Assembly: GCF_050157905.1 (NCBI RefSeq)
Contig: NZ_JBKIWZ010000001.1
Coordinates: 2,852,001 to 2,916,000 of the forward strand
DNA from: Pantoea sp050157905
Lineage (GTDB): Bacteria; Pseudomonadota; Gammaproteobacteria; Enterobacterales; Enterobacteriaceae
Reading direction: 5' to 3'
DNA length: 64,000 nucleotides
The notes below the pieces were generated by a model. It was given only the letters and a program-made list of their open reading frames with translations, made no database searches and had not been told where the DNA came from. The position numbers were made by a program, and so were the translations under genes. This document shows positions 32,698 through 41,746 of the stretch, one piece after another (the stretch's first letter is position 1; each line of letters begins with the position of its first letter).

Positions 32698-34503
32698 TTA
32701 TTGGTCATCGTCCCAGCCGTCGATCTGCCGCTTCTCACGCTGCATTTCACGCTGGAAGATATCTTCCAGTTCACGCCGTGCTTCACGAACGCGTGAAGCC
32801 TGTGCGCTTTCAGCCGGGTTCGGCATCAGCTCGCGCAGCATCCGCATATCAAGCCGGCGGAAATGCTGCTGGGCGCGGTGCGCCTGATGCGGATGCATCC
32901 CCAGCGACATCAATGTTTTGCGCCCCAGCTCCAGCGCACTGGAGAAGGTTTCTCGCGAGAACTGCGTTACGCCGGCCTGTAACAGCTCATGTGCTTCCAC
33001 ACGTCCACGGGCACGCGCCTGAATCTGCAACTGCGGAAAGTGCTGCTGGCAGAGCTGCACGATTGTCATCACATCTTCCGGTTCGCTACAGGTAATCACT
33101 ATTGACTGGGCGCTGGCCGCACCAGCGGCCCGCAGCAGTTCAAGCTCGGTAGCGTCGCCGTAATAGACCTTATAGCCATATTTGCGCATCAGGTTGACCG
33201 CACTGATGTCGCGCTCCAGCACGGTGATGCGTTTGTTATTCGCCATCAGCAGACGCCCCACCACCTGACCGAAGCGACCAAAGCCCACCACGATTACCTG
33301 CGGCTGATCGTCTTCAACAAAATGCTTTTCAGCCTCGTCGTCCGGCTCGTTAAAGCGTCGCGCCAGCAGACGATCGATCCCCTGCATCAGCAGCGGCGTG
33401 GTCATCATCGACAGCGTGACGGTGACCAGCAGCATCGGCAACTGATCGCCGGCAAACAGTTTTGCCGACGACGCCGCAGAAAAAAGCACGAAAGCGAACT
33501 CGCCTCCCTGGCTCAGCACGCCCGCAAACTGCTGCCGCTCGGAGCTGCGCAGGCCATAAATACGGGCCAGCAGATAGAGCACCACCGTTTTTACAGCCAC
33601 CAGCGTGATCACGCCCAGCAGAATGGTCACAATATGGGTATAGAGCACCCCGAGGTTGAGTGCCATGCCCACCGAGATAAAGAACAGCCCCAGCAGTAAC
33701 CCTTTAAACGGCTCGATCGCGACTTCCAGCTCGTGACGATACTCGCTCTCCGCCAGCAGGATACCGGCGATAAAGGTGCCCAGCGCCATCGACAGCCCCA
33801 GTGCATCCATAAAGAGCGCCGAGCCCAGGACCAGCAGCAGCGACGCCGCCGTAAAGACCTCGCGCACACCCGATGCAGCGATGTAGCGGAAGATGGGCCG
33901 CAGCAGATAGCGTCCGCCCACCAGCATCCCGGCGAAGGCCACGACCTTCATGCCGACTTTCATCCAGTCGATGTGGCCGCTGTCGGTGCCCGCCAGTAGC
34001 GGGATCAGCGCCAGCGCAGGAATAACCGCGATATCCTGAAACAGCAGCACCGAGAAGCCCAGTTGCCCCGCTTCGCTGCGGTTCATGCCCTTGTCCATCA
34101 TCAGCTGCAGCGCCATGGCGGTCGAGGACATCGCCAGTCCGATGCCGCCAATGATCGCCGCCTGCCAGCTAAAGTCAGTGAGCCATAACAAACCGCCGAG
34201 TATCGCGGCAGAGAAGATCACCTGCGCTGCGCCGACTCCAAAAATGGAGCGGCGCAGCGCCCACAGCTTTGCCGGATTCAGCTCCAGCCCGATGATAAAC
34301 ATCAGGAAGACCACACCCAGCTCAGAAAAATGAAGAATCTCTTCGACGTCACTGATAAAGCCTAATCCCCACGGGCCGATAGCGATACCCGCGACCAGAT
34401 AGCCCAGCACGGCACCAATCCCCAGGCGAGCGGCGACCGGTACCAGTAAGACCGCCGCGACCAGATAGATCACCCCGGCGGTCAGCAGCGTTTGTCCTTC
34501 CAT
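32698..34503 (-). CDS. kefB: Glutathione-gated potassium efflux antiporter KefB
   Basis: KefB is an inner-membrane K+/H+ antiporter held closed by glutathione and opened by glutathione adducts, acidifying the cell to protect against electrophiles. The 601 residues have 12-13 membrane segments (1-380), then a cytoplasmic RCK domain with QVIVVGFGRFGQVVGRLL near residue 402. Its length equals E. coli. Its ATG follows the kefG stop with no gap, so activator and channel are co-translated. Confidence 0.97.
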   Translation of the reverse strand: MEGQTLLTAGVIYLVAAVLLVPVAARLGIGAVLGYLVAGIAIGPWGLGFISDVEEILHFSELGVVFLMFIIGLELNPAKLWALRRSIFGVGAAQVIFSAAILGGLLWLTDFSWQAAIIGGIGLAMSSTAMALQLMMDKGMNRSEAGQLGFSVLLFQDIAVIPALALIPLLAGTDSGHIDWMKVGMKVVAFAGMLVGGRYLLRPIFRYIAASGVREVFTAASLLLVLGSALFMDALGLSMALGTFIAGILLAESEYRHELEVAIEPFKGLLLGLFFISVGMALNLGVLYTHIVTILLGVITLVAVKTVVLYLLARIYGLRSSERQQFAGVLSQGGEFAFVLFSAASSAKLFAGDQLPMLLVTVTLSMMTTPLLMQGIDRLLARRFNEPDDEAEKHFVEDDQPQVIVVGFGRFGQVVGRLLMANNKRITVLERDISAVNLMRKYGYKVYYGDATELELLRAAGAASAQSIVITCSEPEDVMTIVQLCQQHFPQLQIQARARGRVEAHELLQAGVTQFSRETFSSALELGRKTLMSLGMHPHQAHRAQQHFRRLDMRMLRELMPNPAESAQASRVREARRELEDIFQREMQREKRQIDGWDDDQ

Positions 34504-35055
34504 CTATACTCCTCCGTTCGGCAGCGGTGCTGCCAGCCAGTCGCCATAGGCGCGGGCGTAGTTTTTCATTAATTCCGGCCCCTGACGACGCGCCCAGTAG
34601 ACGATCATCGGCGGCATCCAGTGCATCCGGCACATCTGCGCGGTCAGCTCAAAAGGACGCATAATGTCATTAAGCGAATAGCGGTTCAGGCCCTGCTGTT
34701 TAAAGGCACTTTCCGGCTCTCCGGTGGTGACGACGCTGCGCCAGTACTTCCCTTCCAGCGCGTTGCCATCCACGCCGTTAGCAAAGCCACGTGACAACAC
34801 GCGATCCAGCCACTCTTTCAGCAAGGCCGGACAGCTATAGGTATAGAGCGGATGTTGAAAAATAATGACATCATGCTCACGCAGCAGCTGCTGTTCGTGG
34901 TGAATATCAATAAAAAAATCCGGATAGGTCGCGTACAGATCGTGCACGGTGACATGTTCCAGCGCCTGAGCCGGCTGCAGCAGAATCCGGTTAGCCACCG
35001 AATCCTGTAATTCCGGATGAGCAAAAAGCAGTAATACCCTGGGTGGCTGCGACAT
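34504..35055 (-). CDS. kefG: KefB activator, NAD(P)H oxidoreductase-like KefG
   Basis: KefG is a flavodoxin-fold protein of the NQO/MdaB type required for full KefB activity. It shows LLFAHPELQDSVANRIL at the N-terminus, FQHPLYTYSCPALLKEWLDR near residue 75 and YWRSVVTTGEPES. The start at 35055 (MSQPPRV) matches the E. coli start and gives 183 residues. It is divergent from yheS. Confidence 0.95.
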   Translation of the reverse strand: MSQPPRVLLLFAHPELQDSVANRILLQPAQALEHVTVHDLYATYPDFFIDIHHEQQLLREHDVIIFQHPLYTYSCPALLKEWLDRVLSRGFANGVDGNALEGKYWRSVVTTGEPESAFKQQGLNRYSLNDIMRPFELTAQMCRMHWMPPMIVYWARRQGPELMKNYARAYGDWLAAPLPNGGV

Positions 35056-35167
35056 CCTTTCCCTCCAAAGCGTCGTCATTGAGGCGGTTTTCCGCTACCA
35101 TGCACGACGCAGCAAAATCTCATTATGTTGCCAGTAAATTAACATATTCTGACGATACGGCGCTTAC

Positions 35168-37072
35168 ATGATTGTCTTCTCTGCCTTACAAATTCGCCGC
35201 GGCATCCGCGTCCTGCTCGACAACGCCACCGCTACCATCAATCCGGGTCAGAAGGTCGGGCTGGTGGGGAAAAACGGCTGTGGTAAATCCACGCTGCTGT
35301 CGCTGTTAAAAGGTGAAATCACCAGCGATGCCGGCACCGTCACCCTTCCGGCGCACTGGGCGCTGGCCTGGGTGAATCAGGAAACTCCGGCGCTCGACAA
35401 AGCCGCGCTGGAGTACGTCATTGACGGTGATCGCGTCTATCGCCAGCTGGAGGCAGAACTGGCGGACGCGAATCAGCGTGACGATGGCAATGCCATCGCA
35501 CTGCTGCATGGCAAACTGGATGCAGTGCAGGCGTGGAGCATCCATGCACGCGCCTCAAGCCTGCTGCACGGTCTGGGCTTCAGTCAGGAGCAGCTGCAAC
35601 GCCCGGTCAGCGACTTCTCGGGTGGCTGGCGCATGCGACTCAACCTGGCGCAGGCGCTGATTTGCCGCTCTGACCTGCTGCTGCTGGATGAACCGACCAA
35701 CCACCTGGATCTCGATGCCGTGATCTGGCTGGAGCGCTGGCTGAAGAGTTATGAAGGCACGCTGATCCTGATCTCACACGATCGTGATTTTCTCGATCCG
35801 GTCGTCGACAAAATCATTCATATCGAACAGGCATCGATGTTCGAATATACCGGCAACTACAGCTCCTTTGAGCGGCAGCGCGTCGCCAAACTGGCGCAGC
35901 AGCAGTCGCTGTATGAGAGCCAGCAGCAGAAAGTGACGCACCTGCAAAGCTATATCGACCGTTTCCGCGCTCAGGCTACCAAGGCGAAGCAGGCACAGAG
36001 CCGCATTAAGATGCTGGAACGCATGGAGATGATCGCGCCCGCCCATGTCGATAACCCGTTCAGCTTCACCTTCCGCAAGCCGGAAAATCTGCCTAATCCG
36101 CTGCTGAAGATGGAGAAGGTTACCGCGGGTTATGGCGATCGCATTATTCTGGACGCCATCAAACTTAACCTGGTGCCGGGTTCGCGCATCGGCCTGCTGG
36201 GACGCAACGGTGCCGGTAAATCGACGCTGATTAAGCTGCTGGCGGGTGAGCTGGAGGCGATGGAGGGCAAGGTCGGGCTGTCGAAAGGGATCAAGCTCGG
36301 TTACTTCGCTCAGCATCAGCTGGAATATCTGCGGGCCGACGAATCGCCGCTTCAGCATCTGGCGCGTATTGCGCCCAACGTGCTGGAGCAACAGCTGCGC
36401 GACTATCTGGGCGGTTTCGATTTCCGTGGCGATAAGGTGACGGAACACACGGCGCGCTTCTCCGGCGGCGAAAAAGCACGACTGGTGCTGGCGCTGATTG
36501 TCTGGCAGCGCCCTAACCTGCTGCTGCTGGATGAACCGACCAACCACCTCGATCTTGATATGCGTCAGGCGCTGACCGAGGCGCTGATCGACTTCGAAGG
36601 TGCGCTGGTGGTGGTCTCGCACGACCGTCATCTGCTGCGTGCCACCACCGACGACCTCTATCTGGTGCACGATGGCAAAGTCGATGTATTTGCCGGGGAT
36701 CTTGACGATTATCAGCAGTGGCTGAGCGACCTGCAAAAGCAGCAGGCACAGCAGGAGGCCGCGCCGAAGCAGGATAACGGCAACAGCGCCCAGGCGCGCA
36801 AAGATCAGAAGCGCCGTGATGCCGAACTGCGTACCCAGACGCAGCCGCTGCGTAAAGAGATCGAGAAACTGGAAAAGCAGATGAGCAAGTGGCAGAGCCA
36901 GCTCGCCGGGGCGGAAGCGCAGCTCTCTGACAGTGCGATTTATGAGCCGGGACGTAAAGCCGATCTGACCACGGCGCTGCAGCGTCAGGCGGAGAGTAAA
37001 TCGGCGCTGGAAGAAGCTGAGATGGCGTGGCTCGACGCGCAGGAACAGCTCGAACAGATGATGCGTTCCTGA
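35168..37072 (+). CDS. yheS: ABC-F ATPase YheS
   Basis: YheS is a cytoplasmic ABC-F protein without membrane domains, a likely ribosome-associated translation factor. There are two ATPase cassettes: GKNGCGKS / FSGGWRMRL / LLLLDEPTNHLDL in the first half and GRNGAGKS / FSGGEKARL / LLLLDEPTNHLDL in the second. Between them is the charged linker typical of the family (about 240-300). A C-terminal coiled coil of about 100 residues follows. 634 residues. Confidence 0.97.
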   Translation: MIVFSALQIRRGIRVLLDNATATINPGQKVGLVGKNGCGKSTLLSLLKGEITSDAGTVTLPAHWALAWVNQETPALDKAALEYVIDGDRVYRQLEAELADANQRDDGNAIALLHGKLDAVQAWSIHARASSLLHGLGFSQEQLQRPVSDFSGGWRMRLNLAQALICRSDLLLLDEPTNHLDLDAVIWLERWLKSYEGTLILISHDRDFLDPVVDKIIHIEQASMFEYTGNYSSFERQRVAKLAQQQSLYESQQQKVTHLQSYIDRFRAQATKAKQAQSRIKMLERMEMIAPAHVDNPFSFTFRKPENLPNPLLKMEKVTAGYGDRIILDAIKLNLVPGSRIGLLGRNGAGKSTLIKLLAGELEAMEGKVGLSKGIKLGYFAQHQLEYLRADESPLQHLARIAPNVLEQQLRDYLGGFDFRGDKVTEHTARFSGGEKARLVLALIVWQRPNLLLLDEPTNHLDLDMRQALTEALIDFEGALVVVSHDRHLLRATTDDLYLVHDGKVDVFAGDLDDYQQWLSDLQKQQAQQEAAPKQDNGNSAQARKDQKRRDAELRTQTQPLRKEIEKLEKQMSKWQSQLAGAEAQLSDSAIYEPGRKADLTTALQRQAESKSALEEAEMAWLDAQEQLEQMMRS

Positions 37073-37079
37073 CATGCGG

Positions 37080-37107
37080 GCGTTCTCCCTGCACGCAGGG
37101 AGAACGC
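37080..37107 (+). terminator. Stem-loop between yheS and tauD
   Basis: GCGTTCTCCCTG (37080-37091) and its exact complement (37096-37107) form a 12-bp stem with a four-base loop in the 42-base gap between convergent yheS and tauD. Neither side has a U-run. It may act as a barrier or 3'-end stabiliser rather than a strong terminator. Confidence 0.5.
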
Positions 37108-37114
37108 AGCGCGC

Positions 37115-37954
37115 TTAGCGGGGTTTGTCGCCCAGCACCGTCGCCCGCTGCATGACCCGCCGGGCAGGATAGTAGTCAGCATTGGCATAATGCTGCGTCA
37201 CCCGGTTATCCCAGATAGCCAGATCGTCTGGCTGCCAGCGCCAGCGCACCTGGAACTCCGGTTTGGTGACGTGGGCAAACAGAAAGCGCAGCACCGCATC
37301 GCTCTCTTTCTCGCTAAGATCCACGATTCGCGTAGTAAAACCCTCATTCACAAACAGCGCTTTCCTGCCGCTGACCGGGTGGGTACGGATTACCGGATGC
37401 TGCACCGGTGGATGCTTCGCCACCGCCTGCTGCCAGCGCTGGTGCTCCTCTTCCGTTTTACGGTATTTAAACTCCTGGAAAGACTTTTTAAAATCATGCT
37501 CGGCGTGAAGATTGGCCAGCAGCTGTTTAAAAGGTTCAGAGAGCGCCTCGTAAGCCGCGATCCCGCTGGTCCAGAGCGTATCGCCGCCCGCTTCCGGCAG
37601 CACCTTTGAGGCCAGCAGGGCGATAGCTGGTGGCGTGTCGATAAAGGTGACATCGGTGTGCCAGTTGTCGTTGTCCGGCGGATTATCCTGGTGGGTATCC
37701 AGCACGATAATCTCCTCCACGCCCTCTGCATGGGGGTAGACCGGATGAATATGCAGATCGCCAAAGCGGACCGCCAGCGCCCGGTGCTGTTCCGGCGTGA
37801 TTTTCTGGTCGCGCAGAAACAGCACCTGATAACGCAGCAGGCCGTGATAGAGCTGCTCAAACTGCGCATCGCTCAGCGGGCGGGAAACATCCAGGTTTGA
37901 AACCTGCGCGCCAATCCAGGGACCAAGCGGGGTAAAACTGAGACGTTCATTCAT
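37115..37954 (-). CDS. tauD: Taurine dioxygenase TauD
   Basis: TauD is an Fe(II)/2-oxoglutarate dioxygenase that hydroxylates taurine, releasing sulfite as a sulfur source. Iron ligands His99 and Asp101 lie in NWHTDVTF and the distal His in VTQHYANADY. The 279 residues are very close to E. coli TauD. It ends the tauABCD operon, its ATG overlapping the tauC stop by four bases. In E. coli tauABCD lies next to hemB, so its place here is different. Confidence 0.97.
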   Translation of the reverse strand: MNERLSFTPLGPWIGAQVSNLDVSRPLSDAQFEQLYHGLLRYQVLFLRDQKITPEQHRALAVRFGDLHIHPVYPHAEGVEEIIVLDTHQDNPPDNDNWHTDVTFIDTPPAIALLASKVLPEAGGDTLWTSGIAAYEALSEPFKQLLANLHAEHDFKKSFQEFKYRKTEEEHQRWQQAVAKHPPVQHPVIRTHPVSGRKALFVNEGFTTRIVDLSEKESDAVLRFLFAHVTKPEFQVRWRWQPDDLAIWDNRVTQHYANADYYPARRVMQRATVLGDKPR

Positions 37955-38778
37955 GACTGTTCTCCACTCCAGGGGGTCAGGCGACGCTGCAACGCGCGCA
38001 GCCCGAGTTCTAAACTAAAAGCGATAAGGGCGATCACCGCGATCCCCGCCAGCACCACATCCGTGGCGAGAAATTCTCCCGCAGACTGCACCATAAATCC
38101 CAGGCCCCGGGTGGCGGCAATCAGCTCCGCCGCCACCAGGGTGGACCAGCCCACCCCCAGGCCAATACGCAGTCCGGTGAGGATCGCCGGCAGGGCTCCG
38201 GGCAGAATCACCCAGCGCAGCAGCTGCCAGCGATTCGCCCCCAGTGAACGCGCCGCCCGCAGTCGCACCTGCTGCGTGTTACGCACGCCCGCCAGCGTCG
38301 AGAGCGTGACCGGCGCGAAGATGGCCAGATAGATCAGCAGGATCTTCGAGGTTTCCCCAATGCCGAACCAGATCACCATCAGTGGCAGATAGGCGAGCGG
38401 CGGAACCGGCCGATAGAGTTCAATCAGCGGATCGAGCAGCCCGCGTGCAACCGGGCTAAGCCCCATCAGAATACCCACCGGAATGCCAATCGCCGCCGCT
38501 GCCGTCAGCGCAATCAGCATCCGCGTCAGGCTGGCGGCCAGATGCTGCCACAGTGTGGCGTCCATAAAGCCCTGCGCGCTGGCGATCACCAGCAACCTGC
38601 TGAACACCTGCTGCGGCGACGGCAGAAAGAGCGGTGCGATCAGATCCAGCGCGGTCACGCCCCACCAAATCAGTAACAGCAGTGAAAGGCTCAGCAGGCT
38701 AAGGGTAAAAGGGATCGAAAAAGGCCAGCGCAGGCGACGACGAACCGGCAAAGACTTGTCATGAATGAATGCGCTCAT
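37951..38778 (-). CDS. tauC: Taurine ABC transporter permease TauC
   Basis: TauC is the inner-membrane permease of the taurine importer, with about six membrane helices and the EAA-type loop ARSLGANRWQLLRWVILPGA. The C-terminal GEFLATDVVLAGIAVIALIA block is almost identical to E. coli. The start at 38778 (MSAFIHDK) gives 275 residues and a four-base overlap with tauB. A longer frame upstream lies inside tauB and is rejected. Confidence 0.96.
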   Translation of the reverse strand: MSAFIHDKSLPVRRRLRWPFSIPFTLSLLSLSLLLLIWWGVTALDLIAPLFLPSPQQVFSRLLVIASAQGFMDATLWQHLAASLTRMLIALTAAAAIGIPVGILMGLSPVARGLLDPLIELYRPVPPLAYLPLMVIWFGIGETSKILLIYLAIFAPVTLSTLAGVRNTQQVRLRAARSLGANRWQLLRWVILPGALPAILTGLRIGLGVGWSTLVAAELIAATRGLGFMVQSAGEFLATDVVLAGIAVIALIAFSLELGLRALQRRLTPWSGEQS

Positions 38779-39542
38779 GCAAACGCCTCCCGCTGGTCGA
38801 ATACCCGGCTCAGCACATATTCTCGCTGGGCGATAAAGTCCGGATCGGATTTGATGCTGCGACACGACTCGCCCGCACTAAAGCGCCGACCAAAGTCAGG
38901 GCGCAGCCGCTCAACGATGCGGCCTGGCCCTGGCGACAGCAGGATCAGTTCACTGGCGAGAAAGATTGCCTCTTCTATATCGTGGGTAATCAGCAGGATC
39001 TGTTTGCCGCTGTCGCGCCACAGCGTCAGCAGCAGGGTCTGCATCTGCTCACGGGTAAAGGCATCCAGCGCGCCGAACGGTTCATCCAGCAGCAGCAGTT
39101 GCGGATCGGTAGCCAGCGCACGCGCGATGCCGACCCGCTGGCGTTGACCGCCGGAGAGCTGCCAGATGGCGCGCTTCTCAGCGCCTTCCAGCCCGACCTG
39201 CCTGATAAGCTTTCGCGCAATAGTCTCGCGTGCCTGACGCGCCATCCCCGCCAGCTGCAGACCAAAGGCCACATTCTCCAGCACGTTGCGCCACGGCAGC
39301 AGACCTTCATGCTGAAACACCACGCCGCGCTCCGCGCCTGGTCCGGTCACCGGCTGGTTGTCCAGCGTGATGCTGCCCGACTCCACCGGCAGGAATCCGG
39401 CAACCAGATTGAGCAGGGTCGTTTTGCCACAGCCCGACGGGCCGAGCACCACCAGCAGTTCATGGCTCTCCAGCTGCAGGTTGATATCCTGCAACACCGG
39501 CTGTCCGGCATAGCGTGCATTGAGGTGAGCGATGCGCAGCAT
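38775..39542 (-). CDS. tauB: Taurine ABC transporter ATP-binding protein TauB
   Basis: This is the ATPase of the taurine importer. Walker A is GPSGCGKTT, the signature is QLSGGQRQRVGIARAL and Walker B is LLLLDEPFGALD, followed by the switch His in LLITHDIEEAI. Its length of 255 residues equals E. coli. It starts 9 bases after tauA. Confidence 0.97.
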   Translation of the reverse strand: MLRIAHLNARYAGQPVLQDINLQLESHELLVVLGPSGCGKTTLLNLVAGFLPVESGSITLDNQPVTGPGAERGVVFQHEGLLPWRNVLENVAFGLQLAGMARQARETIARKLIRQVGLEGAEKRAIWQLSGGQRQRVGIARALATDPQLLLLDEPFGALDAFTREQMQTLLLTLWRDSGKQILLITHDIEEAIFLASELILLSPGPGRIVERLRPDFGRRFSAGESCRSIKSDPDFIAQREYVLSRVFDQREAFA

Positions 39543-39551
39543 GGTGCCTCC

Positions 39552-40529
39552 TTAAGGTTTCACGAGTGGCGCGACGAAGCGCGAAGTCACGTAGCTGCTG
39601 TAGTCGTTGTCCGCCTGCGGCACTCTGCCCTGTGCTTTCAGGAACTGCGCGGTATCGACGATCGCTTTATTGACCGGTCTGCCCAGCTGCTCAACCTGTT
39701 GCTGTGCCGTGAGGTAGGTATTGCCTTTGACCAGTCCCGGCACCTGCGCTTCCGGCACGCCGCTCAGGCGCGAGAGCTTACTGAGGTTCTCAGGCTGCTT
39801 CAGCCAGTTATCAGGGCTGTTAAGGTAGGCCTGCTGCGCCTCGATCGCGCTGCGGGCGAAGGCAGTGACGATCTCCGGATGCTGCTCCGCAAAATCTTTA
39901 CGCACCACCCAGACATCCAGCGTCGGCGATCCCCAGCGTCCCACTTCCGCCGAGTCGGTTAACACCCGGCCCTCCTTTTCCAGCTCGTTCACCGCCGGCG
40001 CCCAGACATAGGCGCCATCGATATCGCCCCGCTGCCAGGCCGCGATAATGGCGGGCGGCTGCAGATTCACCAGCTGGACCTGCGACGGCTTAATGCCCCA
40101 GTGCTTCAGGGCCGCCAGCAGGCTGTAATGGGTGGTGGAAATAAACGGCACGGCGATGCGCTTGCCGATGAGATCCTGGGGGTTTGTGATGCTCTTCTTC
40201 ACCACCAGCGCTTCAGAGTTACCCAGCTGAGAGGCGAGTAAAAAGGCTTCGATCGGCAGCTTCTGCGCCGCCGCGACCGCCAGCGGGCTGGAGCCGATAT
40301 TACCAATCTGCACGTCGCCGGAGGCCAGCGCGCGAAGTACGCCTGCGCCGCTGTCGAACTTGCGCCAGTCAACGCTGGCCCCGCTCGCTTTGGCAAAACT
40401 GTTGTCGGCCTGCGCCACCTTTGCCGGTTCAGCAGAGGTCTGCCAGGCGACGGTGACATTAACGGCGTCTGCCCTGAAAGCCAGCAGCGCCAGTGCCGCC
40501 GCTAAAAATGTTAAACGTGTTGCTGCCAT
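39552..40529 (-). CDS. tauA: Taurine-binding periplasmic protein TauA
   Basis: TauA captures taurine in the periplasm for TauBC. A signal peptide (MAATRLTFLAAALALLAFRA) is followed by the SsuA/THI5-like binding fold with GAGVLRALASGDVQIGNIGS and RWGSPTLDVWVVRKDFA. 325 residues. It is the first gene of the tau operon and is divergent from the LacI-type regulator. A hairpin may cover its ribosome site. Confidence 0.95.
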   Translation of the reverse strand: MAATRLTFLAAALALLAFRADAVNVTVAWQTSAEPAKVAQADNSFAKASGASVDWRKFDSGAGVLRALASGDVQIGNIGSSPLAVAAAQKLPIEAFLLASQLGNSEALVVKKSITNPQDLIGKRIAVPFISTTHYSLLAALKHWGIKPSQVQLVNLQPPAIIAAWQRGDIDGAYVWAPAVNELEKEGRVLTDSAEVGRWGSPTLDVWVVRKDFAEQHPEIVTAFARSAIEAQQAYLNSPDNWLKQPENLSKLSRLSGVPEAQVPGLVKGNTYLTAQQQVEQLGRPVNKAIVDTAQFLKAQGRVPQADNDYSSYVTSRFVAPLVKP

Positions 40530-40764
40530 GATCGCGTCCCCACTCTTTTATCGTGGGGGCAGTGTCTACGGGCGCTATAATTTCATAAAGGAATTAAAAA
40601 TTATCCCCTATAGAAATAAGTTCTTAGATCACTATCTGCAAAACTAAGTCGGAAATCGCAATTGCTGAAAAAGGCTAAAGTAAGCAAAAATGTCAGGCGC
40701 TCACATTGCCCCTGTGTTATTGATATGCATTCCCAATCACTGCCTGTTAAGGTCTCTGTATCTG
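40530..40764. promoter_or_regulatory. Divergent tauA / lacI-type intergenic control region
   Basis: This is an AT-rich 235-base region. On the minus strand AATTCCTTTATGAAATTATA (near 40570-40592) resembles the T-rich promoters of sulfur-starvation genes that CysB and Cbl activate in E. coli. An 8-bp palindrome GCAATTGC lies near 40660. CCCCAC (40538-40543) and GTGGGG (40553-40558) can form a stem over the tauA ribosome site. None of the regulators is proven from sequence. Confidence 0.5.
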
Positions 40765-41745
40765 ATGTCGATCGAGAAAGTCGCTCAACTGGCTGGCGTT
40801 TCTAAAGCCACGGTATCGCGGGTTCTCAACGCGCATCCCGGCGTAAAGCCTCACACGCGTGAGAAAGTTCTGGCGGCAATCTCTGCCTGCGACTATCAGC
40901 CCAACCTGCTGGCGCGTCAGTTGCGCACAGCGCAGAGCCACATGCTGCTGGTGCTGATCTCGGATATCACCAACCCCTTCTGTTCACGCGTGGTTCAGGG
41001 CATCGAGGCTGAAGCCGAACTGCATGGCTACCATATCCTGCTCTGCAACTCTGCTTCGCAACTCCAGCGCGAAGCCGCCTATCTGAGCCTGCTGACCGGC
41101 AAAGTGGTGGATGGTGTGATCACGATGGATGCGGCGTCCGGCTTACAGGATCTGCAGGCGCTGATTGCGGGTGCACCCTGGGTGCAGTGCTGTGAATTCG
41201 ATCCTGCGATCCCCGCCTCCTCCGTCAGCATCGACCACCTTGAAGCGGCACGCGACACCGTCCACTACCTTGCGGGCAAAGGGCGTCAGCGCATCGGTCT
41301 GGTGAATGGTGATATGCGTTACCTTTACTCGCATCATCGCGAAAAAGGCTACCGGCAGGCGATAGACGAGCTGGGTCATGCGTGGTCTGCTGTCGCCTAT
41401 ACCTATGAGATTACGCCCGAAGCGGGCAGTCAGGCGCTGCGTGAACTGATGGCGCTGCCGCAACCACCCGATGCGGTGTTTGCCGTCTCCGATGTGCTGG
41501 CGGTCGGCGTGGTGCACGCCGCGCTGGAGGCGGGTCTGCGCGTACCGGAGGATCTGGCGGTGGTGGGATTTGATGGCGTACCCTTTACCCGCAGCCTTAA
41601 CCCGCCGCTGACCACCATTGAGCAGCCGATGAACGAACTGGGAGCGCGCAGCGTGCAGTTGCTGCTGCAGAAGATCCGTCAGCCTAACGCGCCGGTGATC
41701 CATGAGGTATTGCCCTGGACGCGCGTTGAACGCGCATCCAGCTGA
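40765..41745 (+). CDS. LacI/CytR-family transcriptional regulator
   Basis: The helix-turn-helix MSIEKVAQLAGVSKATVSRV is at the very start, with the hinge LLARQLRT and a periplasmic-binding-like effector domain (about 60-326) including DVLAVGVVHAALEAGLRVPE and VVGFDGVPF. The start at 40765 places the HTH in the usual position; upstream in-frame codons are rejected. 326 residues. Sequence is closest in style to CytR (NPFCSRVVQGIEAEAELHGY). It is divergent from tauABCD, which makes those genes or itself a plausible target, but the ligand is unknown. Confidence 0.85.
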   Translation: MSIEKVAQLAGVSKATVSRVLNAHPGVKPHTREKVLAAISACDYQPNLLARQLRTAQSHMLLVLISDITNPFCSRVVQGIEAEAELHGYHILLCNSASQLQREAAYLSLLTGKVVDGVITMDAASGLQDLQALIAGAPWVQCCEFDPAIPASSVSIDHLEAARDTVHYLAGKGRQRIGLVNGDMRYLYSHHREKGYRQAIDELGHAWSAVAYTYEITPEAGSQALRELMALPQPPDAVFAVSDVLAVGVVHAALEAGLRVPEDLAVVGFDGVPFTRSLNPPLTTIEQPMNELGARSVQLLLQKIRQPNAPVIHEVLPWTRVERASS

Positions 41746-41746
41746 C

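Noticed and set aside
35774..37075. 433-codon open frame on the minus strand opposite yheS
   Set aside because: It lies wholly antisense to a clear two-domain ABC-F gene; it has no family likeness and reflects high GC codon use.
40655..40670. GCAATTGC palindrome as operator for the LacI-type regulator
   Set aside because: Only 8 bp, no flanking symmetry and no central CG typical of LacI/CytR operators. It is mentioned only within the control region.
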